Notes: generated by a model from the letters alone, not told the origin. A DNA stretch of 64,000 bases from JADJYF01 sp050186725 (GCA_050186725.1 JBFWYG010000004.1:62001-126000); one strand, 5' to 3'; shown: positions 8,275-17,301, counted from the first letter of the stretch. Program-made: numbers and translations.

Positions 8275-8955
8275 ATGCGATGCCTCCTCATCGAAGACGA
8301 CGCGCAGACCGCGCACTACATCTGCAACAGCCTGCGGGAATCGGGCCACGAGGTGGTGCATTCCGCGGACGGCCGTGACGGGCTCGACCACGCCCTGCGC
8401 GGGGCGTGGGACGTGGTGATCCTCGACCGCATGCTGCCCGGCGGGCTGGACGGCCTGTCGGTGGTGGAGCGGATGCGGACGCTGCACATCGTCATTCCGG
8501 TGCTGGTGATCAGCGCCCTGACCGCGATCGACGAACGGGTGCGGGGACTGCGGGCCGGGGGGGACGACTACCTGACCAAGCCCTTCGCCATGTCGGAATT
8601 GCTGGCGCGGGTGGAAGCCCTGGTACGCCGCGCCACCACCCAGCCGGAGCGCACCCACCTGCAGGTTGCCGACCTGGTGCTGGACCTGCGCGCGCAGCAG
8701 GCCACCCGCGCCGGCACCGTCATCCCGCTGCAACCCCGGGAGCTCCGGCTGCTCGAATTCCTGATGCGCAACCAGGGTCAGATCGTCACGCGTTCGATGC
8801 TGCTCGAAGCCGTGTGGGATGCGCGCTTCGATGCGCCGACCAATGTCGTCAACGTCCACATCAGCCGTCTGCGCGGCAAGATCGACCGCGACTTCTCACC
8901 CGAGCTGATCCACACCGTGCGCGGCGACGGTTACCGCTTCGGTCCCGATGTCTAG
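8275..8955 (+). CDS. OmpR-family response regulator
   Basis: This 226-residue protein has an N-terminal receiver domain with acidic residues IEDD at 6-9, phospho-acceptor Asp51 in VVILDRMLPG, and the conserved Lys in LTKPF near residue 102. The C-terminal winged-helix DNA-binding domain (PLQPRELRLLEFLMRN, NVVNVHISRLRGKID, HTVRGDGYRF) is of the OmpR/PhoB type. Its last 8 bases overlap the start of the sensor kinase, so the pair is translationally coupled. The stimulus is not evident. The porin gene that ends just after the kinase, on the opposite strand, is a candidate target. Confidence 0.94.
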   Translation: MRCLLIEDDAQTAHYICNSLRESGHEVVHSADGRDGLDHALRGAWDVVILDRMLPGGLDGLSVVERMRTLHIVIPVLVISALTAIDERVRGLRAGGDDYLTKPFAMSELLARVEALVRRATTQPERTHLQVADLVLDLRAQQATRAGTVIPLQPRELRLLEFLMRNQGQIVTRSMLLEAVWDARFDAPTNVVNVHISRLRGKIDRDFSPELIHTVRGDGYRFGPDV

Positions 8956-10351
8956 GACACAGTGGTCGATCGCCGCGCGCCTCGCGGCGAGCTACGGCCT
9001 GCTCTTGATGTTGGCCGTCACGGCGCTCTCGGCCGTGTTCTACGTCTCCACCGTCGGCGTGATGGAGCGCGGCGCGGACGTCAAGCTGCGCGCCACCGCC
9101 AATCGCCTTTTCTCCGCCTACGATGTCGAGCGGCCGGGCGCGATCCTCGGCGCCATCGAGGCCGAACTCGGCGATGGCGTGGACAGCGACAAGGAAGTCT
9201 TCGTGCTGCTCGATCGGGAAGGCCGTGTGCTGGCCGGCAACCGCGAGAAATGGCGCAAGTTCGGTTTCGATCAGGGCAGCCTCGACACCGTACGCATCAA
9301 GCGCCGTGATCGGCACACCCTGGTGCGGGTGGTGTGGCGCGAGTTCGCGGACGGCAATCGCCTGGTGGTGGCCTTCGACATGCAGGAATTGAACGCCGTG
9401 CGCCAGCTGGTGCTGCAAGCGCTCCTGGTGGGCCTGCTGTTCTCCATCGCGCTGGTGGCCGGTGGCACGGTGTTCTTCCGTTCGCGCCTCGAGCAACGCA
9501 TCGGGGAGATTCGCCGCGTCACGCGCGAGATCCAGGACGGCCAGCTCAGCCGTCGCATGGCGGTACAGGGCGACGACGAATTCAGTCGTCTCGGGGCCGA
9601 CATCAACGCGATGCTCGAACGCATCGAGCAGCTCATGGACGGCGTGCGCAACGTGTCGAACGCGATTGCGCACGACCTGCGCACGCCACTGACGCGGCTG
9701 CGAGGTCAACTGGAGGGGGCGCTGCAGCAGACGGACGACCCGGCCGACCTGCGCAAGACCGTGGCGGACGCAACGCAGGGCATCGACGAGCTCATCGTGC
9801 TGTTCGACAAGCTCCTGCAGATCGCCGAGAGCGAGGCCGGGGTGCGCGGTCGGGGCTTCGTCGTGGTGGATCTGAATCGCATCGCCGAGGACATGGTCGA
9901 TCTCTACGGCGCGGTCGCGGAGGAGCAGTCCGCGGAACTCGTGCTGCGCGCGCGCGACGGCCGACCGACGCTCGGCGACCACGACCTGCTGGCGAGCGCC
10001 GCTTCCAGCCTCATCGACAACGCGATCAAGTACGCCGGTCGCGGCGCGCGCATCGAAGTCGATGTGACCCACGACGCAAATACCGTGTCGCTCGCCGTGC
10101 GGGACAACGGCCCCGGCATCCCACGCGATCACCTGTCGCGGGTGACCGAACGCTTCTACCGCGTCGATCGCAGCCGCGGCATGGCTGGTAACGGTCTCGG
10201 CCTGTCCATCGTCACGGCCATCGCCACCGTCCACGACGGACGCCTGGAGCTGTCCGACGCGGCCCCCGGGCTGCTCGCGCGCCTGGTGCTGCCGCGCCGC
10301 GACGTGGTGGCCGACGAGCCGCCGGGTGACGCGGCGCAGGCGGCCGCCTGA
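8948..10351 (+). CDS. Sensor histidine kinase partner of the OmpR-type regulator
   Basis: This 467-residue membrane kinase has two predicted transmembrane segments (about residues 8-36 and 158-178) enclosing a periplasmic sensor region of roughly 120 residues. A HAMP linker follows, then a dimerisation domain with phospho-accepting His242 in NAIAHDLRTPLTRLRG. The ATP-binding domain has an N-box (SSLIDNAIKYA), a G1 box (VRDNGPGIP) and a G2 box (GNGLGLSIV). It overlaps the regulator gene by 8 bases. The periplasmic region has no recognisable ligand-binding family. It converges with the porin gene, leaving 15 bases between the stop codons. Confidence 0.94.
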   Translation: MSRTQWSIAARLAASYGLLLMLAVTALSAVFYVSTVGVMERGADVKLRATANRLFSAYDVERPGAILGAIEAELGDGVDSDKEVFVLLDREGRVLAGNREKWRKFGFDQGSLDTVRIKRRDRHTLVRVVWREFADGNRLVVAFDMQELNAVRQLVLQALLVGLLFSIALVAGGTVFFRSRLEQRIGEIRRVTREIQDGQLSRRMAVQGDDEFSRLGADINAMLERIEQLMDGVRNVSNAIAHDLRTPLTRLRGQLEGALQQTDDPADLRKTVADATQGIDELIVLFDKLLQIAESEAGVRGRGFVVVDLNRIAEDMVDLYGAVAEEQSAELVLRARDGRPTLGDHDLLASAASSLIDNAIKYAGRGARIEVDVTHDANTVSLAVRDNGPGIPRDHLSRVTERFYRVDRSRGMAGNGLGLSIVTAIATVHDGRLELSDAAPGLLARLVLPRRDVVADEPPGDAAQAAA

Positions 10352-10366
10352 GGCGCCGCAGCGTCC

Positions 10367-11830
10367 TCAGTAGTTCCACTGCAACTGGAAGCGCATCAGG
10401 TCGCCATCCACCTGCTCGTACGGAGCGACAAGCACGTTGGTACGGTCGGTCATGATGTACATCGCGGTCAGTTCCACCTCGGGCACGATTTGCCACTCCA
10501 CGCCGAGTTCGGTCTCGTCGACCGAGGTGAACGGCGCATTGCGCTCGAACTTCATCGCGCCGTCGAACTGCTGCCAGCGCACGAAAGGCATGACGAAGCC
10601 CAGCGGCGAGTGCCAGCGATACATGGCCTGCACGTAGCCACCATTCAGGGACTTGACCTCGACGGCGGCCATGGCTCGGTTCAAGCCTGGCCCGCGGCCC
10701 CAGTTCCACTCGGCCTGTAGACCGAAGGGTTGCGGGTAGAGGATGGCGCTCACACCGAAACGTGCGTCCTGCAGGCCCTCGTCGCTTCCTCCGAGCGCAA
10801 TGCCGGAGTCGAGCGTGGGCACGAAGCGCCCGCTCTGGGCCTGCACGCCGGCTTCGAAAATCTGGCCATTGGCGAACTTCCACGGCCAGGTGAGGCGGGC
10901 CACCATGTGCAGGTGATCGTTGGCGTCGTTGCGATTAGCACCCTGACCGTTGTACAGACCGAAGCCGGCCACCCCATAGTCTCCCGTGCCCTTGAGCCCG
11001 CGATCGTTGATTTCCTTGAACAGGGCGCGGATATGCGCCGGCGCCCAGTACAGGAACACGCCGAGATCGCGCTCGTCCTTGCAGCAGCTGTTCAGTGCAT
11101 CGGCGCGGTCGAGCGCTAGTCGATTCGAACTCGACTGCATGTTCTCGAAGCCGTAAGGGATCTTCGACTGGCCGACGCGGACCCGGTACTCCTTCGCCTT
11201 GTCGAACGAAATGTCGGCATAAGCGTCACGCAACTGCACGAAGTGAGTCTGGCTGGACCCCGGCGGCGTGACGGCGAAGTCCGGCTGGAAGTACAGGAAC
11301 AGATGATTGCCCAGATCGCCACTCAGGATCAGGCGAGCCCGACGAATGAGGAAACTCTGGTCGTCAGCCCAGCTCCGATCGGCGTAGTGACGATAGTCTT
11401 TCAACTCGTCATCGAGCAGTTCGGTATAGCGGAACTGCGTATACCCTCGGACACTCAGCGAGTCGTACCACTTGGGCTTGGCCGGGGCCTTAGCCTCCTT
11501 GACCGCCGGCGCCCCAGGTGTCGGAGCGGCCGGTGGCAGGGTGGCGACCTTGGTATCGATACTCTGGGCAGGCGCGCTGGGCGCGCTCTTGGCGACAGCA
11601 TCGTCACTCTGTGCCACGGCCTGATCTTCGACTTTGGCGAAGCGTCCCAGGCTTACGCGATTCGGCCCCGGCTCCGTGTAGATCTGCTTGGTCACGCTGT
11701 CGACGAACAGCTCCAGCGTGGTACCAGTTGCGGAACCCATCACCAGGGCGAGGAATAGACCTAGCAGGCCAGGCAGTGCTCGGGAAGCTGCGGAGCCCTG
11801 CGCGGGCGAGCGATGTCGCGGGGAAGTCAC
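10367..11830 (-). CDS. Phosphate-selective porin O/P-like outer-membrane porin
   Basis: This 487-residue protein starts with GTG behind a GAGAGGG sequence. It has a signal-peptide-like N-terminus (LLGLFLALVMGSATG) and a Pro/Ala-rich linker to about residue 120. A long beta-barrel domain follows, beginning SVRGYTQFRYTE and including DQSFLIRRARLILSG, FYFQPDFA-like and RVRVGQSKIPYGFENMQSS segments typical of the porin O/P family. It ends in FQLQWNY, a C-terminal aromatic signature used for outer-membrane insertion. By family it is an anion (often phosphate or pyrophosphate) channel, but the true substrate is unknown. The N-terminal linker is longer than usual. Confidence 0.85.
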   Translation of the reverse strand: MTSPRHRSPAQGSAASRALPGLLGLFLALVMGSATGTTLELFVDSVTKQIYTEPGPNRVSLGRFAKVEDQAVAQSDDAVAKSAPSAPAQSIDTKVATLPPAAPTPGAPAVKEAKAPAKPKWYDSLSVRGYTQFRYTELLDDELKDYRHYADRSWADDQSFLIRRARLILSGDLGNHLFLYFQPDFAVTPPGSSQTHFVQLRDAYADISFDKAKEYRVRVGQSKIPYGFENMQSSSNRLALDRADALNSCCKDERDLGVFLYWAPAHIRALFKEINDRGLKGTGDYGVAGFGLYNGQGANRNDANDHLHMVARLTWPWKFANGQIFEAGVQAQSGRFVPTLDSGIALGGSDEGLQDARFGVSAILYPQPFGLQAEWNWGRGPGLNRAMAAVEVKSLNGGYVQAMYRWHSPLGFVMPFVRWQQFDGAMKFERNAPFTSVDETELGVEWQIVPEVELTAMYIMTDRTNVLVAPYEQVDGDLMRFQLQWNY

Positions 11831-12352
11831 GATACGAGCCCTCTCAGCGCGTCGAGTCGGAGGCCGTAAGTGCCGGCAGCCCGGTCAAGCCGTCGTAGCT
11901 CTGAACGGCGTCCCGCCAGGGATGCGGCCCTGGTTCCCGGAAGGCGCTGAGGGTGGCTACAACTCGAGGCAGCGGCACCAACTCCCTGTAAAATCAGGCG
12001 TCTGAGGGCTAGGCAGTACATAAATCGAACGACTCCATGACAATTCCGCGAAGAATGTAAGTCAGTTATGTGACCGTCTCGTGACGATCACCGGGTCGTT
12101 CGCGCGTGCCCTCCCCGGGCGAGGGATTGGGCGAGATACCGGGGCTTCGAGGAACTCCCGTGCATGCAGCGACTCGGCGTCGCGCCGGCGGCTCAGCGTG
12201 CTGGTGATGGACGACACGACCGTCCCCGAATGGGGCTTGTGCGGTCGGAACGTTCGGCAATGTGGGCGGGAAAGGGGGCGTTTTATCTCGCGCTCGTCTC
12301 CCTGCATCCGGGGACGCTCGCGTCACCCGCACGCTGGGCGCGACGACGCGGC
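11831..12352. other. Intergenic region upstream of the porin
   Basis: This 522-base stretch lies between the porin start and the acyl-CoA ligase stop, with both genes on the minus strand. Open frames here overlap one another, lack ribosome binding sites and family resemblance, and look like chance frames in GC-rich DNA. The middle (about 11990-12075) is locally AT-richer and should contain the porin promoter; a possible Pho box is listed separately. I see no RNA gene in the rest. Confidence 0.5.
12059..12076 (-). promoter_or_regulatory. Candidate Pho box upstream of the porin
   Basis: Read on the minus strand, the 18 bases are CGGTCACATAACTGACTT. Against the PhoB consensus (two CTGTCA-like direct repeats separated by AWAW), 14 of 18 positions agree by my count. 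It lies about 230 bases upstream of a porin O/P-family gene, which is the kind of gene controlled by phosphate starvation in pseudomonads. The distance is long and a matching -10 is not evident, so this is suggestive only. Confidence 0.3.
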
Positions 12353-13906
12353 TCAGCGTTCGAGAAAGCGCTCGCGCAGCAGCCGATGCTGAATCTTGCC
12401 GGTCGCGGTGCGCGGCATGTCCGCATCCTCTATGAAGGACACGCCGCTCGGGCACTTGTAGCCCGCCAGGCGCTCTCGGCACCACTGCCGTAGCGCCGCT
12501 TCGTCGGCGCTCTCTCCGGCGTGCAGCACCACCACCGCGTGCACGGTCTCGCCCCATTTCTCATGGGGCAGGCCGATGGCGGCGCAGTCCCGCACCGCCG
12601 GATGGGCGCCGAGTACGCCCTCGACCTCGGTCGGATAGATGTTCTCGCCGCCGCTGATGATCATGTTGCTCTTGCGATCGACCAGCCAGATGTAGCCGTC
12701 GGCGTCACGGCGCGCCATGTCGCCGACCGAGCACCACGCGCCGTCGAAGGCTTCGGCGGTCTTGTCCGGATTGCGCCAGTAGCCGTCGAACACGTAGGCG
12801 GTGCGGGAATAGAGTTCCCCCACGTCGCCGTCCGCGACTTCGCGACGCTGCTCGTCGAGCAGTCGGATCGCGCCGCTGCCGGCCCACTCGCGTCCGACGG
12901 AGCCGAGCTTCACGAGCTGTTCCTCGGGGCGCAGGATGGTCACCCAGCCGGCCTCGGTGGAGCCGTAAAGTTCATAGAGTTTGCCGCGCGGAAACAGCGC
13001 CATGATGCCGCGCTTGGTGTCCTGGCGGGCCGGCGCGGAAGAGATCATGAGTTTGCCCACCGCGCTCAGGTCGTGCCGCTGCTTCACCGCCTCGGGCAGG
13101 GCCAGCAGCATGATGTAGTGGGTAGGCACCAGCGACGTGAAGGTCACGCGCTCCTCGGCCAGGGTGCGCAGCAGCGCCTCGGCATCGAAACTCGCCCGAT
13201 CCTCGATGAGACAGGTGCCGCCGAGATGCGCGAAGGTGGTGCCGAAGTAGAGCGAGTTGGCGTGACACAGCGGCATCACGAGCAGCGCCGTGTCGTCCGC
13301 GCTGAACCCCATCTCCATCGCCGTCGCCCAGGCAATGAGCGCGTTTGCGCCATGGCTGCGGATCGCGCCTTTCGGCCTGCCGGTGGTGCCCGAGGTATAC
13401 ATCAGCGCCGCGACGTCCTCGGCCGCGACGGCGTCGAGCGGCGCGCTCGGCGCCGGCCCCTCGAACAATTCCTCGTAGGCGCGCCAACCCGCGCTGGGAT
13501 GCTCGGCGAGGGCGATGAAGTTCGACGCTGGCACCGTGAGCGAGTCGCGGATCGCGTCGATGGTCGCGCAGAACTCACTGCCGACGATCAGCGCGCCGAC
13601 CTCGGCATGGTTCAGGATGTAGGCCATCTCGGCGCCTGCAAGGCGAAAATTGAGCGGCACCACGACCAGCCCGGCGCGCGCCATGCCAGCGTAGATCTCC
13701 ATCCACTCGAGGCGGTTGTAGGCGAGCACCGCGACCCGCTCGCCCTTGGCGAGGCCCAACGCGCGCAGCGCGGCGGCCAGGCGTTCGCTGCGCGCATGCC
13801 ACTCGGCGTAGGTCAGACGGCGGCGCGAGTCGCGCACGGCGAGCTTGGTGGGGCGCAGCCTCGCGTGGGAGGCGACGGCGTCGGCGAGCGTGGGCATGCG
13901 ATGCAT
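12353..13906 (-). CDS. AMP-dependent acyl-CoA ligase
   Basis: This 517-residue member of the acyl-adenylate-forming family would activate a carboxylic acid with ATP to an acyl-AMP and then to the CoA thioester. The P-loop-like motif MYTSGTTGRPKGAI is near residue 172. YGSTEAGWVT (A5) is near residue 315 and WCSVGDMARRDADGYIWLVDRKSNMIISGGENIYPTEVE (A7-A8) lies near residues 390-430. The C-terminal lysine motif is in RTATGKIQHRLLRE. The length and motifs fit medium/long-chain or cyclohexanoate/aromatic acid ligases, and the substrate cannot be assigned. The ketoacyl synthase on the same strand 400 bases upstream and the later beta-oxidation genes fit lipid or side-chain metabolism. Confidence 0.9.
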   Translation of the reverse strand: MHRMPTLADAVASHARLRPTKLAVRDSRRRLTYAEWHARSERLAAALRALGLAKGERVAVLAYNRLEWMEIYAGMARAGLVVVPLNFRLAGAEMAYILNHAEVGALIVGSEFCATIDAIRDSLTVPASNFIALAEHPSAGWRAYEELFEGPAPSAPLDAVAAEDVAALMYTSGTTGRPKGAIRSHGANALIAWATAMEMGFSADDTALLVMPLCHANSLYFGTTFAHLGGTCLIEDRASFDAEALLRTLAEERVTFTSLVPTHYIMLLALPEAVKQRHDLSAVGKLMISSAPARQDTKRGIMALFPRGKLYELYGSTEAGWVTILRPEEQLVKLGSVGREWAGSGAIRLLDEQRREVADGDVGELYSRTAYVFDGYWRNPDKTAEAFDGAWCSVGDMARRDADGYIWLVDRKSNMIISGGENIYPTEVEGVLGAHPAVRDCAAIGLPHEKWGETVHAVVVLHAGESADEAALRQWCRERLAGYKCPSGVSFIEDADMPRTATGKIQHRLLRERFLER

Positions 13907-13953
13907 GGTGGCGGGTCCGGAATGGCGGCGGGTCGGAACGGTCCGGATTCTCT

Positions 13954-14293
13954 GTGCAGACTCCGGACGCGGTCAACAGCGGGCGGCCGCGCGCGATGGA
14001 GGCGGCGACGCCGGTCAAGCTCGTCGCCTCAGTCGGCCCTGGCTTCGCGCGCTCGATCACGCTGGGCGGCAAGACCTTTTCACGCCTGAAGGCGGGCGAC
14101 TACGTCATCACAGTGCGTGACCGCGCCACCAACCACAACTTCCGCTTGGTGGGACCGGGCGTGAATCGCGCTTCGAGCATTCGCCAGATCAGCACCCGGA
14201 GCGGGCGCCTCACGCTGCGCTCAGGCAACTATCGCTTCCTGTGAGCCCCCACACGGCTCGACCATGCGCGCTGCCTTTGCCGTGGTGCGCTGA
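13954..14293 (+). pseudogene. Cupredoxin/plastocyanin-like gene interrupted by a frameshift
   Basis: The open frame from a GTG at 13954 stops at 14242-14244 after 96 residues. The segment VKLVASVGPGFARSITL..LKAGDYVITVRD..TNHNFRLVGPGVN matches the first part of plastocyanin-like copper proteins, including the HNF histidine ligand region. The protein stops at GNYRFL, exactly where the family continues with the C-x2-H-x3-M copper-binding loop. In the next frame, bases about 14240-14293 encode CEPPHGSTMRAAFAVVR followed by TGA, which supplies the missing loop with Cys, H-x3-M and the final strand. A one-base indel in the C/A-rich run around 14241-14253 therefore breaks the gene, by mutation or assembly error. 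No signal peptide is visible at the N-terminus, so the 5' end may also be damaged. Confidence 0.65.
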
Positions 14294-14305
14294 CGCGCTG
14301 CGCGG

Positions 14306-15541
14306 CTAGTCGCGGGTCACGACCAGCGACGAGTTCTGTCCACCGAAGCCGAAGGCATTGACCTGCAGGGTGTCGATGCGGCCCTCGGCGGGCGCCTTGA
14401 TCACCGCGTGCAGCTTGCCGACCTCGGGCATCAGTTCGCGTTCGTCGTAGGTGCCGGCGGTCGGCATCAGCGCGCCCTGTTGCATGCTGAACAGGCCGGC
14501 GAGCAGGCCGAGCGCGCCGGCCGGCCCATGGGGATGGCCGAAGTTGCCCTTGGGCGACATCACCCGCAGCGCGCGCTCGCGCTGGCCGTAGATGCGGTTC
14601 AGCGCGCCGAGCTCGGCGATGTCGCCGACCGGCGTACCGGTGCCGTGCGCCACCACCGCGTCCACCTGGTCGGCGCCGCGCGGCAGGCGCGCCTGCTCGA
14701 GGGCGAGTTCCATCACGCGCTGCTCCCAGCGGCCCTCGGGCTCGGGAGAAGACAAGTGATAGCCATCGGCGAGCGTCGCGTAACCGCGCAGCCGCGCATG
14801 GATGCGCGCGCCACGCTTGCGCGCGAGCGCGGCGTTCTCCAGCACGAACATGCCGGCGCCCTCGCCGAGCATCACGCCGAAACGTTCGATGTTGAACGGC
14901 CGGCAGGTCTTCAAGGGATCGGGCTGGGGCGTGAACATGCGGTTGTTGCGCGCGCCGAAGAACACCAGCGGGCTCACCGCGCAGTCGGTGCCGCCGGTGA
15001 TGGCGACGTCGATTTCGCCGGCCTCGATCAGGCGCGCGGCCAGGCCCATGGCGTCGTGGGACGAGGCGCAGGCGGTCGCGATGGCGAGCTGCGGCCCGTG
15101 CAGGCCGTAGCGCAGCGCGATGTGCGCGCAGGGCATGTTGAGCAGGGAATTCGCCATGAACTTCGCCGAGATCGCGGCCGGTCCGTCCTGGTCCATGCGC
15201 TGCTGGTCCTCGGCGTAACAGTCCACGCCGCCGAGCGCGCTGCCGATGATCACCGCGGTGCGCAGCGGATCGAAGGTCTCGATGCCGGCGTCCGCCACCG
15301 CCTGCGCCGCGGCGGCAATGGCGTACTGGGTGAAGGGCGCGGCGTTGCGTACCACGCGCTCGTCCATCCACACGCCGGGGTCGAAGTCTTCGATCAGCGA
15401 CATCCAGATGTTCTCGTGACCGTCCTTCCAGGGTGCGGCGCGCGCCACCACCTTGCCGGCGAGGAGATTGTCGTTGAAGGTCTGGATGTCCAGGCCGATG
15501 GAGGAAATCACTCCCAGGCCGGTGATGGCGACGTTTTCCAC
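14306..15541 (-). CDS. Beta-ketoacyl-ACP synthase (KAS II/FabF family)
   Basis: This 411-residue condensing enzyme, with a thiolase fold, would elongate an acyl chain with malonyl-ACP. The start is placed at GTG 15541, behind GGGGAGAG, giving MENVAITGLGVISSIG; the frame stays open 34 codons upstream but that part is Arg-rich and unlike the family. The catalytic triad is visible: Cys in ATACASSHDAMG, His in VVAHGTGTPVGD, and His in PKGNFGHPHGPAG with its preceding Lys. The C-terminal NAFGFGGQNSS is the family signature. It is not next to fabG/acpP, so it is probably a specialised synthase rather than the housekeeping FabF. Confidence 0.88.
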   Translation of the reverse strand: MENVAITGLGVISSIGLDIQTFNDNLLAGKVVARAAPWKDGHENIWMSLIEDFDPGVWMDERVVRNAAPFTQYAIAAAAQAVADAGIETFDPLRTAVIIGSALGGVDCYAEDQQRMDQDGPAAISAKFMANSLLNMPCAHIALRYGLHGPQLAIATACASSHDAMGLAARLIEAGEIDVAITGGTDCAVSPLVFFGARNNRMFTPQPDPLKTCRPFNIERFGVMLGEGAGMFVLENAALARKRGARIHARLRGYATLADGYHLSSPEPEGRWEQRVMELALEQARLPRGADQVDAVVAHGTGTPVGDIAELGALNRIYGQRERALRVMSPKGNFGHPHGPAGALGLLAGLFSMQQGALMPTAGTYDERELMPEVGKLHAVIKAPAEGRIDTLQVNAFGFGGQNSSLVVTRD

Positions 15542-15712
15542 GCGGACTCTCCCCTTTGGTTGCGGCAGGCGCCGACGGCGGCGCCGCTTCGATTGTAGCA
15601 ACCGCACCGCGCGGCCGACCGTCGGCATCCTGGATGTCGCCAACGCGACGCGGCGCTATGCTGCGCCCATGTCATCCGCCTTCCCCTGTCGCGGCATCGG
15701 CCGCCTCCCGTC

Positions 15713-16574
15713 ATGCACGTCCTGATCGCGGGCGGCGGCATCGGTGGCCTGGCGCTCGCACTGATGCTCGCGGCGCGCGGCGTGGCCGCGACGGTGCTGG
15801 AGGCCGCGCGCGAAGTGCGGCCGCTGGGCGTGGGCATCAACCTGCTGCCCCACGCGGTACGAGAGCTCATGACGCTCGGCCTGCTGCCGGCGTTGGACGA
15901 GGCCGGCATCCGTACTCGCGAACTGCGCTACCTGAATCACCTCGGCCAGACACTGTGGGCCGAGCCGCGCGGCACCTGGGCGGGTCACGAGGCGCCGCAG
16001 TTCTCCATCCATCGCGGCCAGCTGCACGCGCTCTTGTGGCGCGCGGTGGCGGCGCGACTCGGCGACCGGCTGCGCTGCGACGCGTCGNNNNNNNNNNNNN
16101 NNNNNNNNNNNNNNNNNNNNNNNNNNNNNNNNNNNNNNNNNNNNNNNNNNNNNNNNNNNNNNNNNNNNNNNNNNNNNNNNNNNNNNNAGCGAGTACCCGA
16201 TGTGCGATCGCGATCCGCTGCCCTGGTGGACCCGCGGCCGCGTCACCCTGCTCGGCGATGCCGCCCACCCGATGTACCCGGTGGGCAGCAATGGCGCCTC
16301 GCAGGCCATCCTCGACGCGCGCTGCCTGGCGGACGCGCTCGCCGCCGGCCCGGTGGTCACGGCGCTCGCCGCCTACGAGGCGGAGCGCCGGCCGAAGACC
16401 GCCGCCGTCGTCGCCTCCAATCGTCAGGGCGGCCCGGAGCGAGTGATCGATTTCGTGGCCGAGCGCGCCCCGCAGGGCTTCACTGACATCGACCAGGTCG
16501 CCAGTCGCGAGGAACTGGCGGCGATCGTCGGCGGCTACGCGACGCTCGCGGGCTTCTCCGTCCGCGGACCTTGA
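15713..16574 (+). CDS. PhzS-like FAD-dependent oxidoreductase, interrupted by assembly gap
   Basis: Two parts of one gene flank a 100-N gap. The N-terminal part (15713-16087, 125 residues) has the FAD motif IAGGGIGGLALAL, and SIHRGQLHALLWRAV, which contacts FAD in this class. The C-terminal part (16188-16574, 128 residues) has YPMCDRDPLPWW and the second FAD motif GRVTLLGDAAHPMYPVGSNGASQAILDA. Both resemble PhzS-type single-component aromatic hydroxylases. The two parts lie in different reading frames across the Ns, and family members are about 400 residues. The real gap must therefore hide roughly 130-150 residues rather than 100 bases. The substrate is unknown. Confidence 0.8.
16088..16187. 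other. Assembly gap (100 N)
   Basis: Exactly 100 N, a conventional placeholder for a scaffold join of unknown length. It falls inside the FAD-dependent oxidoreductase gene. From the expected protein length I estimate that about 400-450 bases are missing. Confidence 0.99.
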
Positions 16575-16590
16575 ACCCGGCGAGCGCGCC

Positions 16591-17301
16591 CTAGCTCGGG
16601 CGCGTGAAGGTCGCGTTGAACTGCAGCATGCGGCCCGTGCGCGGGTCGATGAATTCTTCCTCGAGCAGCCAGAGTTCGAAGCCCTGGGCGGCGAAGAAGT
16701 CGAAAAAGTGCCGGTAGAGCTTCTGCCCCTCGTACAGCGGCACGATGGACAGTTCCATGTGCACCGCGAAAATCTCGGGCAGCGTGCGCACGGCGCCGGC
16801 CAGGACCTCGGCCTCGAAGCCCTGGGTGTCGATCTTCAGGTAGATGCGCCGCGCGTCGCCGCGGTAGCGGGCGAACACGTCGTCGAGCGCGACGACCGGG
16901 GTGGCCGCCTGCCCGACATAGACCGACTGTGGCGCCGCCTCGGCGTGCGCGGGCAACATCGGCAGCAGGGAAGAACTGTAGGAATTGCCCGCGATGTTGA
17001 CCACGGCCTCGCCCGCAGCTGCCCCCAGCGCGCAGCGTTCGTGCACCTGCCACAGCGGGTCGCCGCTCGCGCGGCGGGTGAGCACGGCGTGGGCGGCCGG
17101 CAACGGCTCGAAGCACACCAGGCGTCCGGCGTAGCCGCGCTCGCGCACGGTCTGCGCGTACTTTCCGACGCTCGCCCCGACGTCCAGCAAGAGGTCGATG
17201 CCGAGCGCATGCAGAGGATCGGGGGGCGGCGGACGATAGCGCGAGAGGCGGAAACCGAGAGTGTTCAGTACGCGCTGCAGCGGGTGTCTTCGGTCGGCCA
17301 C
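16591..17301 (-). CDS. FkbM-family methyltransferase
   Basis: This 236-residue SAM-dependent methyltransferase has the SAM-binding motif I in LLLDVGASVGKYAQTVRERGY (about residues 37-57) and the acidic motif II in VCFEPLPAAH. Family features VNIAGNSYSSSLLPM and YLKIDTQGFEAEVLAGA follow. FkbM enzymes methylate hydroxyl groups on sugars, polyketides or other small molecules, and the substrate here is unknown. It starts 10 bases after the PAS/Cys-pair gene on the same strand, so the two are likely one transcript. Confidence 0.88.
   Translation of the reverse strand: MADRRHPLQRVLNTLGFRLSRYRPPPPDPLHALGIDLLLDVGASVGKYAQTVRERGYAGRLVCFEPLPAAHAVLTRRASGDPLWQVHERCALGAAAGEAVVNIAGNSYSSSLLPMLPAHAEAAPQSVYVGQAATPVVALDDVFARYRGDARRIYLKIDTQGFEAEVLAGAVRTLPEIFAVHMELSIVPLYEGQKLYRHFFDFFAAQGFELWLLEEEFIDPRTGRMLQFNATFTRPS

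Noticed and set aside
12066..12557. A 163-codon minus-strand frame between the porin and the acyl-CoA ligase
   Set aside because: It overlaps the end of the ligase gene, is rich in Arg/Ala/Pro, and has no ribosome binding site or family resemblance.
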